Below are positions 1 through 5,791 of a DNA stretch of 6,429 nucleotides, piece by piece. Each line of letters opens with the position of its first letter. Positions within the stretch are counted from its first letter, which is position 1. The DNA lies in NCBI GenBank assembly GCA_030608765.1, contig JAUWDN010000068.1, forward strand, positions 1 through 6,429, given 5' to 3'. The notes under the pieces were generated by a model that did no database searches, was not told the DNA's origin, and saw only the letters and a list, made by a program, of their open reading frames with translations. Made by a program: the position numbers and the translations under genes. The stretch comes from Promethearchaeota archaeon. Lineage in GTDB: Archaea; Asgardarchaeota; Lokiarchaeia; Sigynarchaeales; SOKP01.

Positions 1-2037
1 AATAGTTATATCGCCGTGATCTATGGTTTTTAGTAGTTCTTGGGATTTGGTAGTTTCTTTTATAAAGGATGTAATAGCTGAAAACATACCAGAGATGATT
101 CCTGGGTCGTGATCGTATTCTTTAGAAAAGTTGTAGTCAAAAATACCTCTCCCATCGTCATAAATGATGTATAATCCTTGCTTTTCTGCTTTTTCGAAGA
201 AGTAGCTGAATTCTTGTTTTAAAACATCGATTAGGTTGTTGTTATATAAGTATTTAAGAGTAAAGTAAAATCTTTGCTTTTCCTTTTCTTCTACGGGTTT
301 TATTTTATCTAACATTTGGTCTGTTTCTAATTCTTCTAGTAAAGACTTTACTTCCTCTCGTTCTAGTGTTATATCTTTTAAATCGATATCGTCCCTTCTT
401 GTAATTAAAAAACGAGTTACATTTTTCGCGTATTCGTCGTAGGTTGGAAATTCCGTAATTGAAGCAAAGATAACCTTTTCAAAATGTTTTTCGTCAATAG
501 CTAAATTTTTAACTCTAAAGTTTTTTTTCATGTAGAATATAATCAGGCTCCAAAAAACTATATTGAAAATGTATTGAGTAGTTTGATAAGGAATCGCAAG
601 TATATTCAAAACTCCAGTTAATTCACCATCAAATATAGCAGTCCTTAGAGTATAGAAGTTAAATCCAAAAATAGATGTCGGTATATAGCTCGATTGTCCA
701 GTTATCCAATAGATGTCAGGTACGAAATTTATCATGCCATTGCCTCCTATCGCTATAAACAACACGGACAAGACGATTAAAACAGGCAGATATGTTACAA
801 TACTCAGAAACATGCTTTTCATATATTTTAAGCTAAGATTTAAGAAAATCACAGCAATAATTAATGATACAACAACTAAGGCTACGAAACTGAATAGATT
901 CAATAGGTCAAATCCAAGACTTTCGTATAAAAAGACCGATCCGCTTGCTGCAAAGTTCGCTGAGGCGATTATGCTAGCAGGGTTTTCAAACATAAATAGT
1001 AAGGCCGTACCAAAAACGAAATTGTTTATAATGAAAAATACAAAAAATGCCAGACAACTAAGAACAATTCCGTAGTACCAGTTAGAAACATTCATTTTCT
1101 CTCTTTTTTCTTTCTTATTTTTCCACCAATCAATTATTTTGATAAAAATAAGTAAAGATATGGGTTCAAATATTTTGAGAAATAAAATAAAGATAAATGA
1201 AGCCATGAGAAAATACGCAAAGAAGTAAACGATTAAACCGAAAGATCCAATATCTTCAACAATGAATAATATAATAGAAAGAAGAGATATTGGAGCCCCA
1301 ACAGTATATAAGCTTTTATATGTTTGCTCTCTGATATTTTCTCCAAAGTATTTGCCTCTTAGTGCAATTTGCGAGCTAAAAAGTATTTCCAAACTAAATA
1401 TAAAAGTTGCGAGGTAAACAAATAGGATTTCGATGAACCAACCTAAAGCAGTTTCTCCAGTTGTAATTGATACGGAATCAATTTGAAGAATTTTTAGTAT
1501 AACTTGTAATAAATAGAGAGAAATTGGCAAAAGCACGATGAGTAGCTTCATTATGTCTTTTTCTCTCGACCAATCACTTTTAAACAGAGCGCTTCTGATT
1601 CGCTTGTAAGGACTATCAATGATATGATAAGTTAAGCCCTTCATTTTTTCGCTTTTCGTCCCTACTTCTTTTCTCACTCGATTCCATACAAAAATGACTG
1701 AGATAAAGGGGGCAACAAAAAAGATAAAAGGAAGGGTAACGAGTGGATAATAGGCAAATAATGAAATAAGAGATCCAAAGTGCGCAAATATGTAACCAAT
1801 TCCTAATCCGAGGTTACCTTCATCACCAACTTGTAATTCTAATTCTATTGGATCTTTTCCCAACTGGAATATTATTGGTAGGACCCAGTATACTAGGTAG
1901 AAGACCATTATTCCTAGCATTATTCTAAAATAGATTTTTCCCGCAAGTTTTTTCCGTATGAAATAGTAAGGTATTACTACTAAAATAATGGGAATGGCAT
2001 TAAGCAAGAATAACGCAACAACTTCAATAACATTCAT
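1..2037 (-). CDS. Large multi-pass membrane protein with C-terminal longin/roadblock-like sensor domain (3' end cut by window)
   Basis: The frame stays open from an ATG at 2037 to the window edge, giving 679 residues without a stop, so the C-terminus is missing. About 11-12 hydrophobic helices can be placed, roughly at residues 4-26, 36-57, 80-118 (two), 163-183, 198-219, 245-263, 266-302 (one or two), 322-349, 383-400, 409-430 and 473-503. A basic loop lies near 119-162 and a Lys/Glu-rich loop at 304-316. After M503 the chain is soluble: an acidic, helical stretch (about 515-615), then a domain from about 618 with the pattern GLYIIYDDGRGIFDYNF, IISGMFSAITSF and a final IDHGD. That pattern (a strand, a G.-.F turn, then an ISGfxsAI helix) resembles the longin/roadblock-like sensor domains I associate with Asgard proteins; this is recognition, not a search result. 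The membrane part was not recognised and its function is unknown. It is divergent from the deacetylase gene. No clear ribosome-binding site precedes the ATG, and a TATA-like element about 46 bases upstream would give a short leader. Confidence 0.85.
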   Translation of the reverse strand, partial: MNVIEVVALFLLNAIPIILVVIPYYFIRKKLAGKIYFRIMLGIMVFYLVYWVLPIIFQLGKDPIELELQVGDEGNLGLGIGYIFAHFGSLISLFAYYPLVTLPFIFFVAPFISVIFVWNRVRKEVGTKSEKMKGLTYHIIDSPYKRIRSALFKSDWSREKDIMKLLIVLLPISLYLLQVILKILQIDSVSITTGETALGWFIEILFVYLATFIFSLEILFSSQIALRGKYFGENIREQTYKSLYTVGAPISLLSIILFIVEDIGSFGLIVYFFAYFLMASFIFILFLKIFEPISLLIFIKIIDWWKNKKEKREKMNVSNWYYGIVLSCLAFFVFFIINNFVFGTALLFMFENPASIIASANFAASGSVFLYESLGFDLLNLFSFVALVVVSLIIAVIFLNLSLKYMKSMFLSIVTYLPVLIVLSVLFIAIGGNGMINFVPDIYWITGQSSYIPTSIFGFNFYTLRTAIFDGELTGVLNILAIPYQTTQYIFNIVFWSLIIFYMKKNFRVKNLAIDEKHFEKVIFASITEFPTYDEYAKNVTRFLITRRDDIDLKDITLEREEVKSLLEELETDQMLDKIKPVEEKEKQRFYFTLKYLYNNNLIDVLKQEFSYFFEKAEKQGLYIIYDDGRGIFDYNFSKEYDHDPGIISGMFSAITSFIKETTKSQELLKTIDHGDITI

Positions 2038-2140
2038 TTCTAATCTCAAACCTTTTTGGGTAAATTGGAATTATTTTTTAATATAAGTATGCAAATATTA
2101 ATATAAGAGTTTAGTTATTCTAATTTTTACAATTTTTGAT
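2038..2140. promoter_or_regulatory. Divergent promoter region between membrane-protein gene and deacetylase gene
   Basis: This 103-base AT-rich spacer separates two genes pointing away from each other. It contains two identical copies of TTAATATAAG at 2078-2087 and 2098-2107, exactly 20 bases apart. The right copy is centred about 39 bases before the deacetylase ATG, which would place the transcript start near 2130 and leave a leader of about 10 bases. That fits the absence of a Shine-Dalgarno sequence there. Read on the minus strand, the left copy gives CTTATATTAA about 46 bases before the ATG at 2037. The TATA assignments are inference from position and composition. Confidence 0.5.
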
Positions 2141-3238
2141 ATGACGACAGAAAATCTAATCGGAATAATTGTTGACGATGATTTTGCTTCTAAACATATC
2201 CCACCGTATCCAAAACCATCTTTTATATCGTTTGAACATCCATTTAGGATAAAAGCGATTTTAAACCATTTAGAAAGAAACAACATTTTCGACAATAATC
2301 GTATCGTAAAGGTTAAACCTAAAAGTATTACTCAAGCTATGATAGAATTAGCCCATTCAAAATACCACATTGAAGCCATTGAGCGAATTTCTAACATGGG
2401 GGGTGGTTTACTCGAAGACGAAGTGTTCTTAACCGAGGATACTTACGCTCTAGCTAAAAAAGCTATTGGAGGCGCTATAGAAGCTATTGAAGGCGTAATA
2501 AGCAATAAATATGCCCAATCATTTGCTTTAATTAGGCCTCCTGGACACCACGCATTTAGAGAAAAAGCGTCAGGGCTCTGTATATTCAATAATATTGCAA
2601 ATTCGATTCTTTATCTACGAAAACAATTAAATTTTAACCAGAAAATAGCAATAATTGATATTGACGACCATTTTGGAGACGGTTTAGCGCACTATTTCTA
2701 CGATGATCCCACCGTTCTTTATTTTTCTATACACGAGTTTGACTTTAATGAAGGAGGTTTAGGAATGGTTGACGAACTTGGAATAGACGAAGGTATTGGT
2801 AAAAATATTAACTTTCCCGTGCCAGAAGGAATAACGAATGAAGATTTTTATTATTGCCTTGACTTGTTGGAGCCAATACTCAATGAATTCCAGCCCGCTC
2901 TTATCGTTGTTGCCGCGGGATTTGATATGTATTACTCCGATCCGATTGGTAATTGCTCGTTAACCAGTGTTGCTTACAACCAATTTGCGGATAAAATTTT
3001 AAAAATTGCTGAAAATGTATGTGAAGGTAAAATTGCTTTCATATTAGAAGGAGGTTATGACATAATTGGAGTACCATATTGTACTGAAGCTATAATTAAA
3101 GCTCTATTAAAGGAAAAATACGAACCTCCTGACTATGAGAAAAACATTTCATTTTTAGAAGATTCTAAGAGGAAGGAAATAAATAAGATTAAAACCTTTC
3201 TTAAAAGGTTGTTAGATCCTTATTGGGACAAAATCTAA
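2141..3238 (+). CDS. Histone deacetylase-like zinc amidohydrolase (HDAC/AcuC/acetylpolyamine amidohydrolase superfamily)
   Basis: This 365-residue protein is full length for the arginase-fold deacetylase superfamily, which hydrolyses acetyl-lysine or acetylpolyamine amides with one zinc ion. The active-site set is complete. The His pair H136-H137 lies in RPPGHHA. Zinc ligands are D175 and H177 in IDIDDHFGDG, and D262 in AAGFD. The catalytic tyrosine is Y306 in EGGYD. D173 and D180 sit where the His-Asp relay residues lie in HDAC8. The motifs FYDDPTVLYFSIHEF and DPIGNCSLT are also typical. One oddity is F178, where most relatives have a second His or Gln (HHG or HQG). The C-terminal 40 residues are charged and probably helical. 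No signal peptide or membrane helix is seen, so the enzyme is cytosolic. The ATG start has no ribosome-binding site, suggesting a leaderless or nearly leaderless transcript. The substrate (chromatin protein, other acetyl-lysine or polyamine) cannot be told from sequence. Confidence 0.93.
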   Translation: MTTENLIGIIVDDDFASKHIPPYPKPSFISFEHPFRIKAILNHLERNNIFDNNRIVKVKPKSITQAMIELAHSKYHIEAIERISNMGGGLLEDEVFLTEDTYALAKKAIGGAIEAIEGVISNKYAQSFALIRPPGHHAFREKASGLCIFNNIANSILYLRKQLNFNQKIAIIDIDDHFGDGLAHYFYDDPTVLYFSIHEFDFNEGGLGMVDELGIDEGIGKNINFPVPEGITNEDFYYCLDLLEPILNEFQPALIVVAAGFDMYYSDPIGNCSLTSVAYNQFADKILKIAENVCEGKIAFILEGGYDIIGVPYCTEAIIKALLKEKYEPPDYEKNISFLEDSKRKEINKIKTFLKRLLDPYWDKI

Positions 3239-3268
3239 CTTTTAAATAAGAATTAAAAAAAAAAGTTA
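3236..3268. terminator. Inverted repeat and A10/T10 tract between convergent genes
   Basis: TAACTTTT at 3236-3243 (its first three bases are the deacetylase stop codon) is matched by the inverse AAAAGTTA at 3261-3268, with a 17-base loop. An unbroken run of ten A occupies 3255-3264. Read on the minus strand this is T10, about 30 bases past the stop of the small membrane-protein gene, a good archaeal-type terminator for that gene. For the plus strand the case is weaker: a short T tract and the possible hairpin only. Confidence 0.5.
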
Positions 3269-3294
3269 TTAAAGGTATTTTGAAATTAACGATT

Positions 3295-3669
3295 CTACTC
3301 AATTCTATCTTTCTGATGAGTTTTATATATCTGGTATATTGATACAATTAGAAATATTGTACTAGTCAAGTTTAAAGCAAAAAAGATTACACTAAAGATC
3401 GCTATAATCATAAGAGCAGCACTGTGAGGTACGCCTATCACATAAACCAATCGATACCACAAATCTTGATATTGAATGGAGATGTATAATATATTATCAA
3501 TTAAAGATAGAATTGAGAACATCATAAGATAAATTCCATATCTATAAGAATTTCTCTTGTATATAAAAATTGCAAAAACTAATATGATTATATCCAAACT
3601 AATTGCCAAAAAGATCGGTGTATAGCTTAGAAGAATTGGAAAAAAGTCACCAGTTATTTGATTTAGCAT
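3295..3669 (-). CDS. Small multi-pass membrane protein, function unknown
   Basis: I do not recognise this 124-residue protein. It is very hydrophobic, with helices at about residues 16-37 and 46-65 and a long hydrophobic stretch at about 76-115 that could form one or two passes. A short basic loop (YKRNSYRYG) lies between the first two helices, and the C-terminus is charged (YKTHQKDRIE), suggesting a cytoplasmic tail. I chose the ATG at 3669 because an AAAGGG stretch lies just upstream in the position of a weak Shine-Dalgarno site. A TTG at 3687 is in frame and would add six residues (130 total). The gene runs convergent with the deacetylase and the same way as the profilin, but a 125-base gap with a T-rich tract after the profilin argues for its own promoter. 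Length and the consistent membrane pattern favour a real gene. Confidence 0.72.
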   Translation of the reverse strand: MLNQITGDFFPILLSYTPIFLAISLDIIILVFAIFIYKRNSYRYGIYLMMFSILSLIDNILYISIQYQDLWYRLVYVIGVPHSAALMIIAIFSVIFFALNLTSTIFLIVSIYQIYKTHQKDRIE

Positions 3670-3684
3670 TTCAATCCCTTTATA

Positions 3685-3698
3685 CAAAATATATTTTG
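3685..3698. repeat. 14-base perfect palindrome in leader of the small membrane-protein gene
   Basis: CAAAATATATTTTG reads identically on both strands. It lies 16-29 bases upstream of the preferred ATG at 3669 and overlaps the alternative TTG start. If the TATA-like TTAAATAA near 3722-3729 is used, transcription would begin close to this site, a position where a repressor could block polymerase. Because the sequence is nearly all A and T, chance is a real alternative. Confidence 0.3.
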
Positions 3699-3773
3699 TT
3701 AATTTTAATGATCATAAATTATTATTTAAGTTTTATTCTCTAAACAGTTAGTCAAGAGGAGACCTAGTCAATT
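3699..3773 (-). promoter_or_regulatory. Candidate promoter of small membrane-protein gene, with TAGTCAA direct repeats
   Basis: On the minus strand a TATA-like CTTAAATAATAA stretch lies near 3719-3730, about 55 bases before the ATG at 3669. Further upstream, a locally GC-richer patch contains TAGTCAA twice, at 3749-3755 and 3765-3771, 16 bases apart around GAGGAGACC. That spacing could suit a regulator binding one face of the helix upstream of the TATA box. Only the repeats are directly seen; the role is inference. Confidence 0.3.
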
Positions 3774-3794
3774 TTATAAAAAGAAGAAAAAAAT
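3774..3794 (-). terminator. T-rich terminator after the profilin gene
   Basis: Directly after the profilin stop codon, the minus strand reads a run of seven T (3787-3793), then CTTCTTTTT. Archaeal RNA polymerase commonly terminates at such pyrimidine-rich T tracts. No stem-loop is evident. Confidence 0.45.
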
Positions 3795-4199
3795 TTAAAC
3801 CAAATTTTGTAGTTTCAAAGCGTAAGATTGAACAATAAATAGGGCGTCTCGGGGTCCAGCTTGAGGGTTAATATAACAAACTAACGCACCAGTGCCACCT
3901 ATGGGAATTGGTGCTATAATTAGATGTCCTTTTCCTGTAATATTCGTACCTATCTTCCGCTCTTCGGTATTTTCAACCATCATATATTTAATTCCTTGAA
4001 TCGTTATATTTGACATTCCTTTTTGTCCTAGTGTTAGTTTGGTTCCGAGTAATTCGTTAATCTTTTCTAAATCGTTGGAAAGGTTCCAGTTTTGAGTTTG
4101 TGTAATAAGAGCTCCAGACTTGTTAATAATTGCGACTCCAAAAATATTCACTTCTTCAGAAAGCAACTCATCAATAATGGTTTCAATTTCTGCTGACAT
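3795..4199 (-). CDS. Profilin (Asgard-type actin-binding protein)
   Basis: The 134-residue length is normal for a profilin, a small cytosolic protein that binds actin monomers and tunes filament growth. Alignment by eye to plant profilins matches in order: an amphipathic first helix (SAEIETIIDELL), a strand with a turn (GVAIINKSGALITQTQNW, like AAIIGHDGSVWAQS), an ITIQGIKYMMVENT segment (like YLGGTKYMVIQGE), IGTNITGKGHLIIAP (like IRGKKGPGGVTVK), TGALVCYI (like GQALVIGIY), a Pro-containing link and a C-terminal helix VQSYALKL. The N-terminal Trp of the eukaryotic poly-proline groove is absent, so poly-proline binding may be weak or lost. Start: the ATG at 4199 fits a leaderless transcript from TTATATAA centred 32 bases upstream; a TTG at 4208 would add three residues. 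A roadblock/LC7 protein is the main alternative because the first 35 residues look similar, but the IxGxKYM block favours profilin. The gene is divergent from an ABC operon. Confidence 0.78.
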   Translation of the reverse strand: MSAEIETIIDELLSEEVNIFGVAIINKSGALITQTQNWNLSNDLEKINELLGTKLTLGQKGMSNITIQGIKYMMVENTEERKIGTNITGKGHLIIAPIPIGGTGALVCYINPQAGPRDALFIVQSYALKLQNLV

Positions 4200-4287
4200 T
4201 ATTCCCAAAATTTTTATTATGATTTTATTATATAACTAATACAAACAATTTATATAAAAAATTAATTTTTACTAAACGGTGAAATAG
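4200..4287. promoter_or_regulatory. Divergent promoter region between profilin and ABC permease
   Basis: This 88-base spacer holds two palindromic TATA-like elements: TTATATAA at 4228-4235 and TTTATATAAA at 4249-4258. The first is centred about 32 bases from the profilin ATG and the second about 34 bases from the permease TTG. Being palindromic, either could serve either direction. If the permease uses the left box, its leader would be about 30 bases and include the Shine-Dalgarno site whole. The assignments are inferred from position. Confidence 0.5.
4278..4282 (+). promoter_or_regulatory. Ribosome-binding site supporting a TTG start
   Basis: GGTGA lies five bases before the TTG at 4288 and complements the usual 16S rRNA 3' tail. 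It decides the start of the permease in favour of TTG rather than the internal ATG codons at 4318 and 4321. Confidence 0.6.
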
Positions 4288-4821
4288 TTGGCTTTTAGAT
4301 TATTTAAAAAATCAGTTATGATGGTTTTACGGGAGAAAAAGCAATTTACAGTTTTTTGTTTGATGTATACCTTTTTAATCTTTTGGACAAGTTATTCAAT
4401 CGAACTAGTACTAAAGACACCAGGTTTAGGCCTCGCGAGCACAAGTTTCTTCATGGCCTTATCCGTAGGAATATTTTTATCCTTACTATATGCTTGGTTA
4501 ATAGTTAGACGTAATTCGAAAACTATAGCAACTTTGAAATGTATTGGATGGACGAATAAAGATATTAACTCGTTAATTTCGGGATTTATTCTATTCACAA
4601 CATTTATTGGCTTTTTTATCGTTATTGAGGTATTATTTCATTACGCAGCTTTTTTTGCGTACATTGACCCAACAAACCCAACGGTACCTTTAGTCAGCCT
4701 TTTACCGGTTTTTGTAACTTTCATAATTTTTCTATTATTCCAAATTATAGCGATTCTGTTAGCGAATAGAAAAGTGTTGAAAGTGAGACCAATTATCGCA
4801 TTAAGGAGGGTAGGTGTATAA
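4288..4821 (+). CDS. Minimal FtsX/MacB-like ABC transporter permease
   Basis: This 177-residue protein is a membrane subunit of a type VII (MacB/LolCDE/FtsX) ABC system. It begins with the amphipathic basic helix typical of the family (AFRLFKKSVMMVLREKKQF), followed by helices at about 20-41, 52-73, 96-120 and 138-159. The FtsX core is recognisable after the second helix: VRRNSKTIATLKCIGWTNKDI matches the coupling-helix pattern R-x-x-x-I-x-x-L-x-x-G-W/A, and the end, RKVLKVRPIIALRRV, matches the conserved C-terminus with its Pro and Arg residues. The oddity is size: the loop between helices 1 and 2 is only about 10 residues, where MacB, LolC/E and FtsX carry a large extracytoplasmic domain. 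Both termini are present, so it seems naturally small, not truncated. It probably acts as a dimer with the ATPase encoded 12 bases downstream. The start is TTG, supported by GGTGA. The substrate is unknown. Confidence 0.85.
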   Translation: MAFRLFKKSVMMVLREKKQFTVFCLMYTFLIFWTSYSIELVLKTPGLGLASTSFFMALSVGIFLSLLYAWLIVRRNSKTIATLKCIGWTNKDINSLISGFILFTTFIGFFIVIEVLFHYAAFFAYIDPTNPTVPLVSLLPVFVTFIIFLLFQIIAILLANRKVLKVRPIIALRRVGV

Positions 4822-4827
4822 GGAGGG
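4821..4827 (+). promoter_or_regulatory. Strong Shine-Dalgarno site for the ATPase
   Basis: AGGAGGG starts on the last base of the permease stop codon and sits six bases before the ATG at 4834. The overlap supports translation of the two genes from one transcript. Confidence 0.7.
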
Positions 4828-4833
4828 AAAAAA

Positions 4834-5526
4834 ATGCCTGTAGATAAAGATACTATGATCGAAGCAATTGATGTAAATAAAGAATATCGGCGAGCTGGTG
4901 CGATTATTCGCGCTTTAGCCGACATAAATCTTACGATTAAATCGGGCGAATTTGTGTTAGTCCAAGGTCCGACAGGATGCGGGAAAAGTACGCTCCTCAA
5001 TGTATTAAGTGGTATTGACTTACCAGATTCGGGAAAAATAATATTTGATGGGGAAAATATTGCTAGAGCGCAAGAAGCAAGACTTAGTAAACTAAGAAGA
5101 CAAAAAATAGGTTTTGTTTTTCAAGATTTTAATTTAATTCCGACCTTAACTGCTATTGAAAATATAGCGGCGTTATTATGGCCAACTGTTTTGAGAGAGA
5201 AAGAGATCGAAAATCGAGCAATCGCGGCACTAAGAGATGTCAATTTACTTGAAAGAAAAGACCATTATCCCGTTCAATTGTCGGGTGGTGAAAAACAAAG
5301 GTGTGGTCTCGCGAGGGCTATTATCCATCGTCCTAGAGTGATTTTAGCCGATGAACCCACTGGTAATCTTGATCCCGAATCAGAAAAACAAGTTATGGAT
5401 CTTCTAAAGAAAATTAACAAGGATATGGAAACAACAATAATAGTGGTAACCCACAGAGGATCGTTAACTTCATACGCTAATAAGATTGTTAAAATGGATA
5501 AAGGAGCAATTGTAAGTATTCAATAA
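4834..5526 (+). CDS. ABC transporter ATP-binding protein, MacB/LolD/FtsE family
   Basis: This complete 230-residue nucleotide-binding subunit hydrolyses ATP to drive the adjacent FtsX-like permease by a mechanotransmission-type cycle. Every hallmark is intact: the aromatic A-loop Y18, Walker A GPTGCGKST (45-53, K51), Q-loop Q97 in GFVFQDFNLIP, signature LSGGEKQR (149-156), Walker B VILADEPTGNLD (169-180, catalytic E174), and switch H207 in VVTHRG. The FQDFNLIPTLTAIEN and DEPTGNLD wording is typical of the MacB/LolD branch rather than importers. It is cytosolic and docked on the membrane. Its start is set by the AGGAGGG site six bases upstream. It forms an operon with the permease; a T-rich terminator follows. 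Nothing in the sequence reveals the cargo; lipid, peptide or envelope-protein handling are the family's usual roles. Confidence 0.95.
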   Translation: MPVDKDTMIEAIDVNKEYRRAGAIIRALADINLTIKSGEFVLVQGPTGCGKSTLLNVLSGIDLPDSGKIIFDGENIARAQEARLSKLRRQKIGFVFQDFNLIPTLTAIENIAALLWPTVLREKEIENRAIAALRDVNLLERKDHYPVQLSGGEKQRCGLARAIIHRPRVILADEPTGNLDPESEKQVMDLLKKINKDMETTIIVVTHRGSLTSYANKIVKMDKGAIVSIQ

Positions 5527-5550
5527 ATATATTTTTTTAAATTTTTTTCT
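5527..5550 (+). terminator. T-tract terminator of the ABC operon
   Basis: Immediately after the TAA stop, two runs of seven T occur at 5532-5538 and 5542-5548, with more T-rich sequence following. This is the usual form of an intrinsic archaeal terminator, without a hairpin. Confidence 0.55.
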
Positions 5551-5601
5551 TTAAATTTCGTTATATCGCTCTGAAATCGTTTTTGTTCTTCTGTTTTTAA
5601 G

Positions 5602-5660
5602 TTAAAACCATAACGACATAAATTGAATTCATTTCTATCAAATTTTATGTAAGGTTTTAA
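5602..5660. repeat. Nested imperfect hairpin between ABC operon and next gene
   Basis: Three inverted-repeat segments nest in order. TTAAAACC (5602-5609) pairs with GGTTTTAA (5653-5660). ACATAAA (5616-5622) pairs with TTTATGT (5644-5650). TTGA (5623-5626) pairs with TCAA (5638-5641). Together they give 19 base pairs, an 11-base loop, and internal loops of 6 and 2 bases and a 2-base bulge. It lies after the T-tract terminator and before the next promoter, so it is not in the leader of the downstream gene if that promoter is right. It could be a small RNA, a trailing 3' structure or a protein-binding site; the strand is unknown. Confidence 0.35.
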
Positions 5661-5692
5661 AGAGAATTTCTAAATGGATATTAAAAACATAA

Positions 5693-5782
5693 TTTTAAAT
5701 ATATAAATCATGGTTGAATTAATAAGAAAAATATAAAAATTTGATTATTATTATCAACTAATTTTAAAATTAGAGCTGGAGG
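5693..5782 (+). promoter_or_regulatory. Promoter, palindrome and ribosome-binding site upstream of the right-edge membrane-protein gene
   Basis: Two TATA-like candidates are seen: TTTTAAATATATAAATC at 5693-5709 and TATAAAAA at 5732-5739. They would give leaders of roughly 65 and 30 bases. A perfect 16-base palindrome, CTAATTTTAAAATTAG, lies at 5758-5773, where the second promoter would start transcription. GGAGG at 5778-5782 is a strong Shine-Dalgarno sequence nine bases before the TTG start. The palindrome could be a repressor site, but its AT-richness weakens the case. Confidence 0.45.
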
Positions 5783-5791
5783 AAAATACTT

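Noticed and set aside
713..1075. Open frame of 120 codons on the plus strand
   Set aside because: It lies wholly inside the large minus-strand membrane-protein gene, and its translation is Lys/Thr/Asn-rich with no coherent domain; the opposite strand gives a clean membrane-helix pattern.
2098..2295. Open frame of 65 codons on the minus strand
   Set aside because: It overlaps the start of the deacetylase gene and its promoter, and no ribosome-binding site or recognisable product is evident.
3670..3687. TTG start at 3687 for the small membrane protein
   Set aside because: The six extra codons overlap the AAAGGG stretch that best serves as ribosome-binding site for the ATG at 3669. TTG cannot be excluded, since other genes here appear to use it.
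3795..4208. Roadblock/LC7 domain protein as the identity of the profilin gene, and the TTG start at 4208
   Set aside because: The N-terminal third fits roadblock, but the central GIKYMMVENT and the later GKGH and TGALVCYI blocks follow profilin order and spacing. The ATG at 4199 is preferred over TTG because of its position relative to TTATATAA.
4392..4598. Open frame of 68 codons on the minus strand
   Set aside because: It is antisense inside the FtsX-like permease and shows no protein-like pattern.
4641..5000. Open frame of 119 codons on the minus strand
   Set aside because: It runs antisense across the 3' end of the permease and the Walker A region of the ATPase, both of which are firmly supported.
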